Of a stretch of 64,000 nucleotides of DNA, positions 44,501-52,584 are shown piece after piece (the first letter of the stretch is position 1; each line of letters opens with the position of its first letter). The position numbers and the translations under genes were made by a program. The notes below the pieces were generated by a model. It was not told where the DNA came from. It did no database searches and saw nothing but the letters and a program-made list of their open reading frames with translations. Origin of the DNA: Pseudarcicella hirudinis (GTDB lineage: Bacteria > Bacteroidota > Bacteroidia > Cytophagales > Spirosomataceae); the NCBI RefSeq assembly GCF_900115665.1, contig NZ_FOXH01000001.1, positions 243,777-307,776 on the forward strand, in the 5' to 3' direction.

Positions 44501-44995
44501 ACCCTGAAAGAGCACAGTGAGAATGATGTCAGAGGAAGATATACTTTGTCTGCAAGTTATACTGATAATGGTAGTAAATCAGTCGGGCCAATTACAGGTT
44601 CTGAGCAGATAAGTCTCAGAAATGCCAAAGTAAAAACTGCTTTTGCTGATGGATACAGCGGATTTCCAAGATTCGGAAACCGTCTTTCGGAGGGGGATCA
44701 TAAATCTTATATTTTCTTTAAAGATATTGATCTTACCGGCATAAAAGGCTTTACTTATGAGTACGGTTCTCAGAAAAAAGACGGAGAAATAGAGGTTAGA
44801 ATAGATTCTCAGGCAGGCCCTGTTATCAGCAGAACGGCTTACAAGGCAACCGGCGACCTGAAAAATCTTCAGCATATCAGAGGAAATCTGAATAACCCTG
44901 TTTCCGGAAAACATGATGTGTATTTCTTTGTAATTAAGAAAGATAAACCAAATGACAATATCATCCTTCTTACAGAAATTGATTTTGAAGAATAA
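41528..44995 (+). CDS. ThuA - sorbosone dehydrogenase - PKD - cytochrome c fusion
   Basis: A 1155-residue secreted protein (hydrophobic N-terminus about 13-32). Domains in order: ThuA-like (about 38-245; VLVFSRTKGWKHTSIP, GGGYVGIHSAADTEYDWPWY), a glucose/sorbosone dehydrogenase propeller (about 265-650; MELAVAEDGRIFFTE, VSGAHHGGSLAWDKNGNLY), a PKD domain (about 690-800; SKGSKDPDDDDRLSYEW), a class I cytochrome c (about 890-975; haem motif CKACH, with a Met ligand probably in EHVMSAHP) and a CBM6-like end (about 1000-1150). It probably oxidises a sugar and passes electrons to its own haem. It is in a carbohydrate-type gene group with a second ThuA gene. Confidence 0.92.
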   Translation: MLLPKSNSIFKTGSLALVILAFILCSAGISGNRAGKLKVLVFSRTKGWKHTSIPYGIAAIRKLGIENGFDVDTTTNATLFNEPNLKQYAAVIFNCTTGNVLNAEQQTAFERYIQAGGGYVGIHSAADTEYDWPWYDKLMGAHFSSHPHNPNVRKATVEVTDKSHISMKGLPDKWERTDEWYNYKSFYSGINILAYLDENSYEGGTNGAKHPIAWYHEFDGGRAFYTGGGHEDSSYTEPLFLQHLLGGIRYAMGENVTLDFSKSYAKVIPEQNRFVKTVLVNDLNAPMELAVAEDGRIFFTEMNGKLSLYDTKTNKYALVHKFQVAMIGGTGLMGVTLDPGFSRNHYIYLYYSPPVLDEPIDFNLSRFTLNPDNTLNLSSEKVLLKVPVQKVSGAHHGGSLAWDKNGNLYLSTGDSSSPFPSDGYAPIDERSGSEYYSLDSQRSSANTNDFKGKVLRIHPEADGSYTIPEGNLFPKGTAGTKPEIYVMGCRNPYRIAVNPHSSVLYWGEIGPDAGKDSIQGPRGYDEFNQAKKAGNYGWPYFVGNNYAYAKWDFTTKTAGPKFIAEAPVNNSPNNTGLKQLPPAQPAMIWYPYAASKEFPELGLGGRSAMAGSFYSFDKTASSKNKFPEYYDGKLFVFDWMRNWVIALDFDKNENYLRSEPFMATQGDFRRPIDLTFGKDGVMYMLEYGSVYGADNDDARLVKIEYNSGNRPPLAKASISDSVVAAHINQTVFLTSETKNVPELREIAGKAPLRVLFSSKGSKDPDDDDRLSYEWLFDGKTVGSVMPNPAFTYQKPGVYKAVLKVSDQSGFSNTDTLIVKVGNVKPKVVIETPGNKSFFWDKKPFVYKVKVSDEEDKTIDPKKIKVLFDYNAQPALLDAEAKNSKAGTDIETNTVGKNLMNSSDCKACHTIDKVSVGPALIEVAKRYKGQKEAPLMLAKKIISGGGGNWGTEHVMSAHPQVSLQDAQEMVDYIFSLTNRKKQKTKLPVQSSITLKEHSENDVRGRYTLSASYTDNGSKSVGPITGSEQISLRNAKVKTAFADGYSGFPRFGNRLSEGDHKSYIFFKDIDLTGIKGFTYEYGSQKKDGEIEVRIDSQAGPVISRTAYKATGDLKNLQHIRGNLNNPVSGKHDVYFFVIKKDKPNDNIILLTEIDFEE

Positions 44996-45026
44996 TTTTA
45001 AAACTCTGTGAACTATTAATTGACGA

Positions 45027-45071
45027 GCAGGCCTCCCGGATTTAGTGTCTTTCGGGGGGCTTCTGCTTTTT
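45027..45071 (+). terminator. Terminator after the ThuA fusion gene
   Basis: GCAG plus GCCTCCCG (45027-45038) pairs with CGGGGGGC (45053-45060) and CTGC (45063-45066) with a 2-nt bulge, followed by T5. It starts 32 bases after the stop at 44995. Confidence 0.85.
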
Positions 45072-45178
45072 AAAACACTGTTTTAATTTTACAGATAATG
45101 AATCCAGAGGCAGACAGCTTTCCGGAAAATTAATGACATTTTGCAAAACCATTATTTTTTGAGTTTTTTCACAAAAGC

Positions 45179-45952
45179 ATGAAAGCAGTTTTAAAACTTT
45201 TAACCATATTTTTTCTCCTAAGCGGTGCTTTAGCCTGCTCCGGGCAGAATAGCAAGCCCGAATTTAAAGTATTAGTGCTGGCAGAAAACGGAGGACATCA
45301 TATTCTCTTTTCACAACGTGCCGCTATCTGGCTCGATAAACTGGCTCAGGAAAGAAATTTCTCTGTGGAATATCTTCAAAATACCGAAAAGGTTAATGAA
45401 AAATATCTGTCTCAGTTTCAACTGTTTATCCAGCTGGATTATCCGCCTTATGGTTGGACTAAAGAAGCAGAAACGGCTTTTGTGAAATATATTTCGGAAG
45501 GAAAAGGGGGCTGGATTGGTTTGCATCATGCTACTTTATTAGGAGAATTTGACGGTTTTAAAATGTGGGACTGGTTTTCTGATTTTATGGGAGGAATCAG
45601 ATATAAAAACTATATTCCGACTTTTGTGTCAGGGAAAGTGAATGTTGAAAAGAGCAGCCATCCGGTGATGAAAAATGTTCCTTCCTCTTTTCAGATCAAT
45701 CAGGAGGAATGGTACATTTATGATAAAAGTCCAAGGAAAAATGTACAGGTATTAGCCAGTGTGGATGAATCTTCTTATCAGCCCGAAACAGGAATTAAAA
45801 TGGGAGATCATCCTGTAGTCTGGACAAATCCGGCTTTTAAGGCCAGGAATATTTATATTTTTATGGGACATTCACCAAAGCTGTTTGAAAATGAGGCTTA
45901 CGTTCAGTTGTTCAAAAATGCTATTTTCTGGGCGGCAAATCAAAAACAGTAA
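45179..45952 (+). CDS. ThuA-like lipoprotein
   Basis: A 257-residue protein with a lipoprotein signal (LACSGQ, Cys20). The body is one ThuA-like domain (VLVLAENGGHHILFSQRAA, GKGGWIGLHHATLLGEFDGF, HPVVWTNPAFKARNIYIFMG). ThuA-like proteins act in the trehalose/disaccharide 3-keto pathway in rhizobia and are common beside sugar dehydrogenases in Bacteroidota; here the reaction is unknown. The neighbouring fusion protein has the same domain, so the two may be partners or paralogues. It ends one base before the start of the sensor gene at 45954. Confidence 0.88.
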   Translation: MKAVLKLLTIFFLLSGALACSGQNSKPEFKVLVLAENGGHHILFSQRAAIWLDKLAQERNFSVEYLQNTEKVNEKYLSQFQLFIQLDYPPYGWTKEAETAFVKYISEGKGGWIGLHHATLLGEFDGFKMWDWFSDFMGGIRYKNYIPTFVSGKVNVEKSSHPVMKNVPSSFQINQEEWYIYDKSPRKNVQVLASVDESSYQPETGIKMGDHPVVWTNPAFKARNIYIFMGHSPKLFENEAYVQLFKNAIFWAANQKQ

Positions 45953-45953
45953 A

Positions 45954-47870
45954 ATGTTCAGACTGTCTGGCGGAATATATGCTTTGTTTTTATGGCTGAC
46001 AGGCATTTTAATGCTTGTTCAGGATCCATGTTTCGCTCAGAAAGAAGTGCGGATTACTGACTCTGAAGAGGAGCACAGGTTATTGTACAATGAGATAGAA
46101 TACCTCGAAGATAAAAACGCTTCCCTGACAATAAATGCAATCAGAGAGTCGGCATGGAGTAAGTTGTTCAAACCAACTCCCGAACATACTTTTAAAAACT
46201 ATCATACAAAGAGCATTTACTGGCTCCGGCTCAAAATAAATGCAGATAATCTTTCTGAAAAAAGATGGATTTTAGAGTTTTTTGACCAGACTATTGACGA
46301 AATAACGGTCTTTGTCCCGGATAATAACGGCCATTTTTCTGTGAAAAACATGGGAGATAAATATCCGTTTAAATTCCGGAATTTCTCTCATAAAAACTTT
46401 ACCGTAAACATCAATCCGGATGCCGGAAGGAATAAAATCTATTATGTCCGTCTGAGATCGCACGAAATTTCAAATATTATCATTTACCTGCGCTCTCTGA
46501 ACCGCTTTATTGCCTATGGGTTGTATGAATATTTTTTCTTTGGGATATTCTATGGAATGATATTGGTTTTCAGCCTTTACAACTTCATGATGTATCTGGC
46601 TTTCAGACAAAAACAATATCTGTATTACGTTGCGTATAATATAAGCGTTAGTCTTTATCAATTGTGTACAGAAGGACTGGCTTATCAGTTTTTATGGCCA
46701 TCGTTTCCGGTTTGGAATCAATATGCTTATGGCATAGCGCTTTTCTTTGTCAGTATATCGATCTTATTATTTTCTCAAAGTATCCTTCAACTCAGAAAAA
46801 ATGCCCCGAAACTGTATCAGCTTATTAATTGGACAATTGTGTTAAGAACGCTGTACTTTCTGATTTGTCTGGTTTTTAAAAACGACTGGTTTATCTATAA
46901 AATCGTTGAAATTGTGCCTTTATTGGTATGTTATTATTGTGGTTGTTACAGTTTATACAAAAAATATCCTCCGGCCAAATACATTGTAATAGGTTATAGT
47001 TTTCTTTTGGCTGGCTTTTTTATCAAGCTATTCCGTGCCCTCGAACTGGAATGGTTACCTCACTCTTTATTCATTTATTACAGTTTGAGTTTTGGGTTTG
47101 TGATGGAAATGATTTTCCTGTCATTTGCGATTGGAGAGCGGGTAAGAGTGCTTAAAATTGAAAAAGAAAAAGCACAGAGGCATACGATTGAACAAATGCA
47201 GCAAAATGAAAAATTACAAAAAATAATCAACCAGGAGCTGGAAGAACAGATCAGAGCGAGGACGAAGGAAATTATTGAAAAGTCAGAAATTATTGATAAA
47301 CAGAATAAAGAACTTACGGAAAGAAACCAGTTACTGAAAGAGCAATCTGAAGAAATTTCCCTGATGCTGGTGTTGCTGGAGCAGGATAATCAGTCTTTGC
47401 AGACAGATATTGAGAAAGTTACCCGCGACAGAGTCATGTCAAAAGAGGTAGATTTTGCAGAATTCAGCCGGGTTTATCCGGATAAGGAAACCTGCCTCAA
47501 GTACCTGGCCGATCTGAAATGGAGTAAAGGATATGTTTGCCTGAAATGTGGTAACAAGGAATTTTATCCGGGAAGTTTTCACAGCCGAAGGTGTACAAAA
47601 TGTGCATATGAAGAATCTGCCGCCATGCACACCATGCTTGAAAATGTCAGAATTCCCATTAATAAAGCATTTTACATCATTTTTCTGGTTTATTCTTCCG
47701 GAGGAAAAATTTCCTCTTACAAACTTTCCGAATTATTATCTATTCGCCAGGGAACTTGCTGGACGTACGGAAGCCGGATAAAAAAACTGATGCAGGAACG
47801 GAAAAAGGAAATCAGAAATATGGGAGAAGAAGGATGGAGCAAATTGCTTTTAGAGAATATTACCAGATAA
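45954..47870 (+). CDS. 7TMR-DISM sensor with C-terminal IS1595-type zinc ribbon and HTH
   Basis: I choose the ATG at 45954 (signal peptide, FAQ end) over the longer frame at 45885, which overlaps the ThuA gene. The 638-residue protein has an outer 7TMR-DISMED2 domain (about 35-180), seven membrane segments (about 185-395), a long coiled coil (about 400-500) and, in place of a kinase or cyclase, a cytoplasmic zinc ribbon CLKC...CTKC (about 528-550) followed by a helical HTH-like part (NVRIPINKAFYIIFLVYSSG, then SELLSIRQGTCWTYGSRIKK). This tail closely matches the N-terminal DNA-binding end of IS1595-family transposases, but no DDE catalytic domain follows. It may be a membrane-tethered DNA-binding receptor. 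It is one base after the ThuA lipoprotein gene. Confidence 0.88.
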   Translation: MFRLSGGIYALFLWLTGILMLVQDPCFAQKEVRITDSEEEHRLLYNEIEYLEDKNASLTINAIRESAWSKLFKPTPEHTFKNYHTKSIYWLRLKINADNLSEKRWILEFFDQTIDEITVFVPDNNGHFSVKNMGDKYPFKFRNFSHKNFTVNINPDAGRNKIYYVRLRSHEISNIIIYLRSLNRFIAYGLYEYFFFGIFYGMILVFSLYNFMMYLAFRQKQYLYYVAYNISVSLYQLCTEGLAYQFLWPSFPVWNQYAYGIALFFVSISILLFSQSILQLRKNAPKLYQLINWTIVLRTLYFLICLVFKNDWFIYKIVEIVPLLVCYYCGCYSLYKKYPPAKYIVIGYSFLLAGFFIKLFRALELEWLPHSLFIYYSLSFGFVMEMIFLSFAIGERVRVLKIEKEKAQRHTIEQMQQNEKLQKIINQELEEQIRARTKEIIEKSEIIDKQNKELTERNQLLKEQSEEISLMLVLLEQDNQSLQTDIEKVTRDRVMSKEVDFAEFSRVYPDKETCLKYLADLKWSKGYVCLKCGNKEFYPGSFHSRRCTKCAYEESAAMHTMLENVRIPINKAFYIIFLVYSSGGKISSYKLSELLSIRQGTCWTYGSRIKKLMQERKKEIRNMGEEGWSKLLLENITR

Positions 47871-47899
47871 TAAGCCTTTTGTAAAGATACTGAAAAGAA

Positions 47900-48094
47900 T
47901 CAGGTAAGCTTAAAACCGATTTTATAAAACCTGTAATAAACTTCCTGATTTTCATAAATTAGTATGTTGTTATCCGGGTACTGTTCTAAAAATCCATACG
48001 AATAAACGCAAGAATCTCCGGAAAAACAAAAGAATGTATTGCTATATTTATCGTGCCAGAAACAAAAGTCTTTCCTGCTAAAACAAATTTCCAT
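47900..48094 (-). CDS. Possible small hypothetical protein
   Basis: A 64-residue frame rich in Phe, Tyr and Cys (FCFWHDKYSNTFFCFSGDSC, ending YYRFYKIGFKLT). It starts at ATG 48094 between two converging genes. No family, signal peptide or membrane segment is clear and no promoter is seen. The composition is not typical of a random shadow frame, so it is kept at low confidence; a decayed remnant is the other option. Confidence 0.3.
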   Translation of the reverse strand: MEICFSRKDFCFWHDKYSNTFFCFSGDSCVYSYGFLEQYPDNNILIYENQEVYYRFYKIGFKLT

Positions 48095-48122
48095 AAATAG
48101 ACAGTTGTTTCCGGATAACTTA

Positions 48123-48413
48123 TCAGCTTAAAAAATTAAAGAGAATAATAGCAAGATGCACACTGGTACTCAGTAAAAAGGCTCTTGCCACCCATAGCAT
48201 CGGCTGTGCAGACAAAACCGGGATCACCACCATAAAAAAACAGGTGATACAGCAAGCCAGCTGCCAGTCTCCGCCATGATAAGTATTCATACTGAGCAGG
48301 GTGAGAGGAGCCAGTACATTTGCCTGAATCATGATCGCTGCGGCAGACCAGATTGCTCTGTTGTTTTCTGCTTTTAATGCAAAATTTGTCGGATAATTAC
48401 TAGGAGTTTCCAT
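48123..48413 (-). CDS. Small integral membrane protein
   Basis: The frame opens with GTG at 48461, but ATG 48413 (METPSNYPTNF) is the likelier start, giving 96 residues. Three hydrophobic segments are visible (about 20-40 AIWSAAAIMIQANVLAPLTL; 47-67 WQLACCITCFFMVVIPVL; 73-94 WVARAFLLSTSVHLAIILF). No family is recognised. It is divergent from the Crp-like gene, and the shared 78-bp gap has a palindrome. Confidence 0.65.
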   Translation of the reverse strand: METPSNYPTNFALKAENNRAIWSAAAIMIQANVLAPLTLLSMNTYHGGDWQLACCITCFFMVVIPVLSAQPMLWVARAFLLSTSVHLAIILFNFLS

Positions 48414-48444
48414 GATCTGATATGTTAAATTTGTATCACAAAGT

Positions 48445-48464
48445 TGAGTGCTAATGTTCACTCA
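48445..48464. promoter_or_regulatory. Palindrome between divergent membrane-protein and Crp-like genes
   Basis: TGAGTG (48445-48450) and CACTCA (48459-48464) are 6-bp arms with an 8-nt spacer, midway between the two genes. A -7-like box TAAATTTG (48426-48433) points to the Crp-like gene. The site could bind the Crp-like protein itself. Confidence 0.4.
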
Positions 48465-48491
48465 CATTTATGACATAAATCATATCGGACT

Positions 48492-49082
48492 ATGATTCCA
48501 GCAGAAATTTTAGAGCAGTTCGGGGCTTCTCAGAAAGTATTGAAAAAAGGTGAAATCCTATTTCAGGAGACTGAGGAAGCAAGATTTTACTATCAGATTA
48601 TTACAGGTGAAGTGAAGATGCTTAACTGGAATAGTGAAGGAAAGGAGTTTATTCAGGGAATTTTTACTGATGGACAGAGTTTTGGAGAACCTGCACTTTT
48701 TGGCAGATTTCCATATCCTGCCTCTGTGATTGCTTCCCGGCAAACCTTATTGTATAAATTATCTTTTGACCAGTTAATGGAACTGTTAAAATACAATTTT
48801 GAAATACACCTTTCTTTCACCGAAATTCTTTCAAGAAGACTGCAGTATAAAGCTATGATTATGAAAGAAATCTCAAATCATGATGCCGAACATCAGATTA
48901 CTACTTTGATGAAGTATCTGAAAAGACAAGCGGCTGTGAAAGGCCCGTTTGAAGTAAAACTGACCAGGCAGAATATTGCGGACATGACCGGGCTGCGGGT
49001 AGAAACGGTGATAAGAACCATCAAAGCGATGGTACAGCAGCATAAATTAATTATGAAAGACAGAAAAGTATATCTTCCCTGA
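48492..49082 (+). CDS. Crp/Fnr-family transcription regulator
   Basis: A 196-residue regulator with an N-terminal cyclic-nucleotide-binding-type jelly roll (about 12-120; LKKGEILFQETEEARFYYQI, SFGEPALFGRFPYPASV) and a C-terminal winged helix-turn-helix (about 135-195; FEVKLTRQNIADMTGLRVET). The cysteine ligands of Fnr are absent, and the Arg/Ser set for cAMP binding is only partly present, so the signal is not known. It is divergent to the small membrane protein gene and followed by an inverted-repeat terminator. Confidence 0.93.
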   Translation: MIPAEILEQFGASQKVLKKGEILFQETEEARFYYQIITGEVKMLNWNSEGKEFIQGIFTDGQSFGEPALFGRFPYPASVIASRQTLLYKLSFDQLMELLKYNFEIHLSFTEILSRRLQYKAMIMKEISNHDAEHQITTLMKYLKRQAAVKGPFEVKLTRQNIADMTGLRVETVIRTIKAMVQQHKLIMKDRKVYLP

Positions 49083-49103
49083 ATAATTTTGGCGAAAATT
49101 AAA

Positions 49104-49132
49104 ATTACCCTGACAGATTCTATCAGGGTAAT
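49104..49132 (+). terminator. Terminator of the Crp-like gene
   Basis: ATTACCCTGA (49104-49113) and TCAGGGTAAT (49123-49132) form a 10-bp stem with a 9-nt loop, 21 bases after the stop; only a weak T-rich tail follows. Confidence 0.65.
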
Positions 49133-49507
49133 GCAAAAATTCTCCTATTTTAATTATGCCCTTTTCGATTTGTAAGAGACTTGGCATCCCCATTAAGGGA
49201 TTAAATATCAATGTTTTCATGCTGTTTTACAATCCTGAAAAAACTGTAATGTAACCAATTGATAATTAACTTAATTCAATGGCTGTTTTTGTGTAATGAA
49301 ATGATCTTTTAGCTTTTCATTGTGAAAATTTGACCGTATTTGTGTAATGTTTTGATTGTCAGATGTATACAGTATTTTGGTCTCTCCCTGATTGCTTATT
49401 TAATATTTTTTCTTTGTAAAGTGATTTGTATCTTTGTTTAGTCAATTTAATGAACAATAGCTCGGAAACGCCTGAATATGGGATTGTCGTTTCCAAAGAG
49501 ATAAAAG
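49133..49507. other. Gene-free region upstream of the HxlR gene
   Basis: No coding frame. A -7 box TATCTTTG (49429-49436) probably serves the HxlR gene with TSS near 49442, but the nearest TTTG is only 12 bases upstream, shorter than usual. The 11-mer TTTGTGTAATG occurs near 49281 and again near 49340. Confidence 0.4.
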
Positions 49508-49894
49508 ATGGAAGAAAAGCAGGTAGAAAAGAATCACGCAGATTGTGGGGCACATTTAATGGCAATTCGTGATGCATTGGATATTTTAAATGGCAAGTGG
49601 AAAATTGCTATAATCGGTTCATTAAGTTTCAGAAAAATGCGGTTTATGGATTTGATGAGAGAAGTTGAAGGAATTACCGCTAAAATGCTTTCAAAAGAAT
49701 TAAAAGACCTTGAAGTTAATGAGCTGGTAAAAAGAACTGTTTATGATACAAAACCTGTAACAGTTGAGTATGAACTGACAACCTATGGTAAATCCCTGGA
49801 GAAAGTAATAAATGAACTTGCCGATTGGGGAACGCAGCATAGAAAAAGAATTATGTCTGCTGATAAAAAAACCTTGGAAGAATTTGCCGGATAA
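49508..49894 (+). CDS. HxlR-family transcription regulator
   Basis: A 128-residue winged helix-turn-helix protein (about 20-110; ALDILNGKWKIAIIGSLSFR, RFMDLMREVEGITAKMLSKE and VEYELTTYGKSLEKVI). A Cys-x2-His at the start (DCGAH) is typical of HxlR redox/aldehyde sensors such as HypR and YodB. Its own target is not visible; the DUF218 gene downstream has a separate promoter. Confidence 0.93.
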   Translation: MEEKQVEKNHADCGAHLMAIRDALDILNGKWKIAIIGSLSFRKMRFMDLMREVEGITAKMLSKELKDLEVNELVKRTVYDTKPVTVEYELTTYGKSLEKVINELADWGTQHRKRIMSADKKTLEEFAG

Positions 49895-49920
49895 CGATCA
49901 TTATTTTTTGGAGGAATGAC

Positions 49921-49957
49921 AAAAGCACAGAATGATATACATTCTGTGCTTTTGTTT
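49921..49957 (+). terminator. Terminator of the HxlR gene
   Basis: Perfect 14-bp stem AAAAGCACAGAATG / CATTCTGTGCTTTT (49921-49934, 49940-49953), 5-nt loop, then GTTTT. It begins 26 bases after the stop. The remaining 49958-50160 holds only AT-rich sequence. Confidence 0.88.
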
Positions 49958-50170
49958 TAATGGTGTATTTTTTTATTTGAAATGCCTTAAAAAAATGATG
50001 AATTTGATTATAGTATTTCAAGTATGTTTTTTGGTGTATGAAAATCCCTTCAAAAATCATTTTTTGGAATTTCTTCGAATAGTTCAATTTTTCCATCAGA
50101 ACAGTATATAACTCTTCGGTTCTGCCAAAACTATCCTTCAGATTTAACATTTAGATATTCATTCTGTCAC

Positions 50171-50199
50171 TTTGGGATAAAATACGACGGGTAAATTTG
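50171..50199 (+). promoter_or_regulatory. Promoter of the DUF218 gene
   Basis: TTTG (50171-50174), 17 bases, then TAAATTTG (50192-50199): close to the Bacteroidota consensus. It would give an untranslated leader of about 90 nt. Confidence 0.6.
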
Positions 50200-50294
50200 T
50201 GCCTTATAAATCCTGTATCAGTTCAAGTTTGAAAGTTAAAAGATTTACCGGAGAAAGCATGTAATTCTTCAGTAAGTCAAAAGGTATTAAATAT

Positions 50295-51554
50295 ATGAAA
50301 AGAATAGTTTACGTTCTTCTTTTTCTGGCATCCATCAATATTTCCTCAGGTCTGAATCCCGGTCCCAAACCTGGCTACCGGTTGATTCAAAAGCCTGGCT
50401 TTGTCCAATCCAAAAACTATTACCTGTTAACCTTATTCCAGCAGATTCCTGCGGTAAAAGAACTTCTTTCAAAAGATCAGATATTAACGGCTATTCTGAA
50501 AAATAAGTTGTCAGCGATTGGCAGTGCGTCAAAAAATTGTCAGACAAATCCTTTTTGTATTACAGAAAAAATGAAGTTCAGTGCTTTGGAGATTTCGGAA
50601 ATCGGAGCAAGGCTGAAAGCACTTTACAGTCCTGAAAATTCTTTGGGAAAACTGATAAATGAACACCTTATTCCTTCCGGAACTTATATTTTATTTCAAA
50701 AATTACCTCCTGCGGATTTGTTGCTGAAAGCCTGGGAACAGGATGCCAATGGAATAAACTTTACGATCGGGGTATATGCTGAAGGAAAGAAAGCCAATTA
50801 TCCTCTGATAGATTCTACCGGTTTTCATGTTCAGTCAAAAAACTATAATCAGTTTGTCGGAGACCTGAATACTGCTTTATTCGAAGAATGTAAAAAAACA
50901 ACCCTTTTCTTCCTGCCTTCAATGACAGCTTCTCTGTGGTTACTGGAATTGAATGAAAGAGAGCAGGCCGCAGATTTTGAACCAATGGTTTCAACGGTCA
51001 ACAAAGCGGCTTTTGAAAAAATTAAGACCATACAGTGGAAAAATTATTCTTACACCCTGATCTTAATTCCCGGTTCCGGACCTGATGATACTAAAGTTCC
51101 CTTAAGTGCTGAAGGAATGTTGAGATGTCGCGTAGCTGCTTTGCGTTATTTTGAGGGTTTAGCACCTTTTTTAGTGGTTTCCGGAGGAAATGTACATCCC
51201 TATAAAACCAAATATAACGAGGCTTTTGAAATGAGGAAATTTCTCATTGAAAAACTGAAAGTCCCGGCCAGCGCTGTTATTCTGGAACCGCATGCCAGAC
51301 ATACTACCACCAATATGCGGAATACTGTCAGATTGATTTTCCGCTACGGAATGCCCTATGAAAAGCCATGTATTACTTCTACCTCTAAATCGCAAAGTCT
51401 TTATATTCAGGAGTTAAATCTTGACAAAAGATGTGAAAAAGAGCTGAATCATGTTCCTTATCGCAAAGGAAAGCGACTTTCAGAGACAGAAGCGGAGTTT
51501 TACCCTGTTATTGACGCCCTTCACATTAATCCTTTAGAACCTCTTGATCCCTAA
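50295..51554 (+). CDS. Secreted YdcF-like (DUF218) protein
   Basis: A 419-residue protein with an N-terminal signal peptide (about 1-19). The C-terminal half (about 250-385) has the DUF218 pattern: YTLILIPGSGPDDTKVPLSA, APFLVVSGGNVHPYKTKYNE, RKFLIEKLKVPASAVILEPH and ARHTTTNMRNTVRLI. YdcF binds S-adenosylmethionine, and relatives such as SanA and ElyC act on the envelope. Family members are usually 200-260 residues and in the membrane; here a 240-residue N-terminal region without known family precedes it. A second part of the same transcript may be the gene at 51606. Confidence 0.85.
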   Translation: MKRIVYVLLFLASINISSGLNPGPKPGYRLIQKPGFVQSKNYYLLTLFQQIPAVKELLSKDQILTAILKNKLSAIGSASKNCQTNPFCITEKMKFSALEISEIGARLKALYSPENSLGKLINEHLIPSGTYILFQKLPPADLLLKAWEQDANGINFTIGVYAEGKKANYPLIDSTGFHVQSKNYNQFVGDLNTALFEECKKTTLFFLPSMTASLWLLELNEREQAADFEPMVSTVNKAAFEKIKTIQWKNYSYTLILIPGSGPDDTKVPLSAEGMLRCRVAALRYFEGLAPFLVVSGGNVHPYKTKYNEAFEMRKFLIEKLKVPASAVILEPHARHTTTNMRNTVRLIFRYGMPYEKPCITSTSKSQSLYIQELNLDKRCEKELNHVPYRKGKRLSETEAEFYPVIDALHINPLEPLDP

Positions 51555-51605
51555 ATGTATGCAAATCTCAAACGATTCATTTAACCCAATTCTAAAGTCT
51601 GATGT

Positions 51606-52544
51606 ATGGAATCAAAATGTAAATCCTTCGGTTTATCTAAGCTGATTGCCGGGAAACTGTCATTGAAGACAAATACTGTTCCGGTTCTTTTCCTGCTTGG
51701 AATCTGTATGATGTCTTATACAGTTTCTACCCATGAAATTGCCCTTTCCGTCCGGAAAACATTCAATATAGATTCATTAGGGGCCTGTCAGGGAGTGAGC
51801 GTCCTGAATGGCAAGGTCTTTCTTTACGGAGACAGAGAAGTAGGAATGATCAGAGAATATACTCACGAGCAGGATTCCCTCAGATATACCGGAAATGAGT
51901 ATAAACTGACACTGGAAGGAAAAGACCTGATCAATCATCCTACCGGAATAGCCTGTCATGAGAAATTACCCACATTTATCGGAAACAGCATTCGCCTGAA
52001 TCCTGAAGGTACACGCTGGAAAGCAGTGATTTACTGCGTTGACTGGAAAGGTTTGCAAAAAACACATACCCTCGACGGAAATTTACTTAATACCATTGAA
52101 GATGATGCCTGTATTCAGGGAACGAGACCTGAATATGTTAAATATCAGAACAAATGGTTTGTTGCAACAGCTGATTACGGAAACAAAAGCAATGAAGTGC
52201 GTATATACGATCCGTCAGCGTTGAAAAAGGCTTCTAAAACTTCTGAAAATGGAGTTCTTGTTAAGAAATTCAGCTGCGGCCCCTGGGTGCAGAATCTTCA
52301 CTGGATCGCTGACAAAAATATACTTGTACTCATCCAGAATCAGATAGAAGGCCGTCGCTGGAGATTCACTTTTCTGGATTTCAGCAAATCTATGGAAACG
52401 GGGCATGAAGTAATACTGAAAACCATAGACTTCGATAAAACGGATGAGCTGGAGGGATTTGCTTTAATCGGCAAAAGCAATAAAGGTATTGCCGTTACTT
52501 CATCAAGGAAAGCTAATGTTCACTTCACGGAATCCGGCTGGTAA
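51606..52544 (+). CDS. Secreted propeller-like protein, function unknown
   Basis: A 312-residue protein with a hydrophobic N-terminal segment (about 20-42), then repeated strands of about 45 residues (SVLNGKVFLYGDREVGMIRE, ATADYGNKSNEVRIYDPSAL, WIADKNILVLIQNQIEGRRW). The pattern fits a five- or six-bladed beta-propeller. No family can be named with confidence. It ends 40 bases upstream of the second susC-like gene and is probably co-transcribed, so a role in handling that transporter's ligand is plausible. Confidence 0.7.
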   Translation: MESKCKSFGLSKLIAGKLSLKTNTVPVLFLLGICMMSYTVSTHEIALSVRKTFNIDSLGACQGVSVLNGKVFLYGDREVGMIREYTHEQDSLRYTGNEYKLTLEGKDLINHPTGIACHEKLPTFIGNSIRLNPEGTRWKAVIYCVDWKGLQKTHTLDGNLLNTIEDDACIQGTRPEYVKYQNKWFVATADYGNKSNEVRIYDPSALKKASKTSENGVLVKKFSCGPWVQNLHWIADKNILVLIQNQIEGRRWRFTFLDFSKSMETGHEVILKTIDFDKTDELEGFALIGKSNKGIAVTSSRKANVHFTESGW

Positions 52545-52584
52545 AATTTTAATCACAACCCAATTTATTTTAACAATTAAGCTA

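Noticed and set aside
45885-45953. Longer N-terminus of the 7TM sensor overlapping the ThuA lipoprotein gene
   Set aside because: The ATG at 45954 gives a signal peptide and a one-base gap; the longer form would bury the signal sequence.
47520-47870. Inserted IS1595 element fused to the sensor gene by transposition
   Set aside because: No DDE domain, no terminal inverted repeats and no target duplication were seen; the ribbon and HTH run in frame to the natural stop.
49851-50150. A 99-codon leftward frame over the HxlR 3' end
   Set aside because: It covers the perfect terminator hairpin of the HxlR gene and has an AT-driven Lys/Phe/Ile composition; no promoter and no family pattern.
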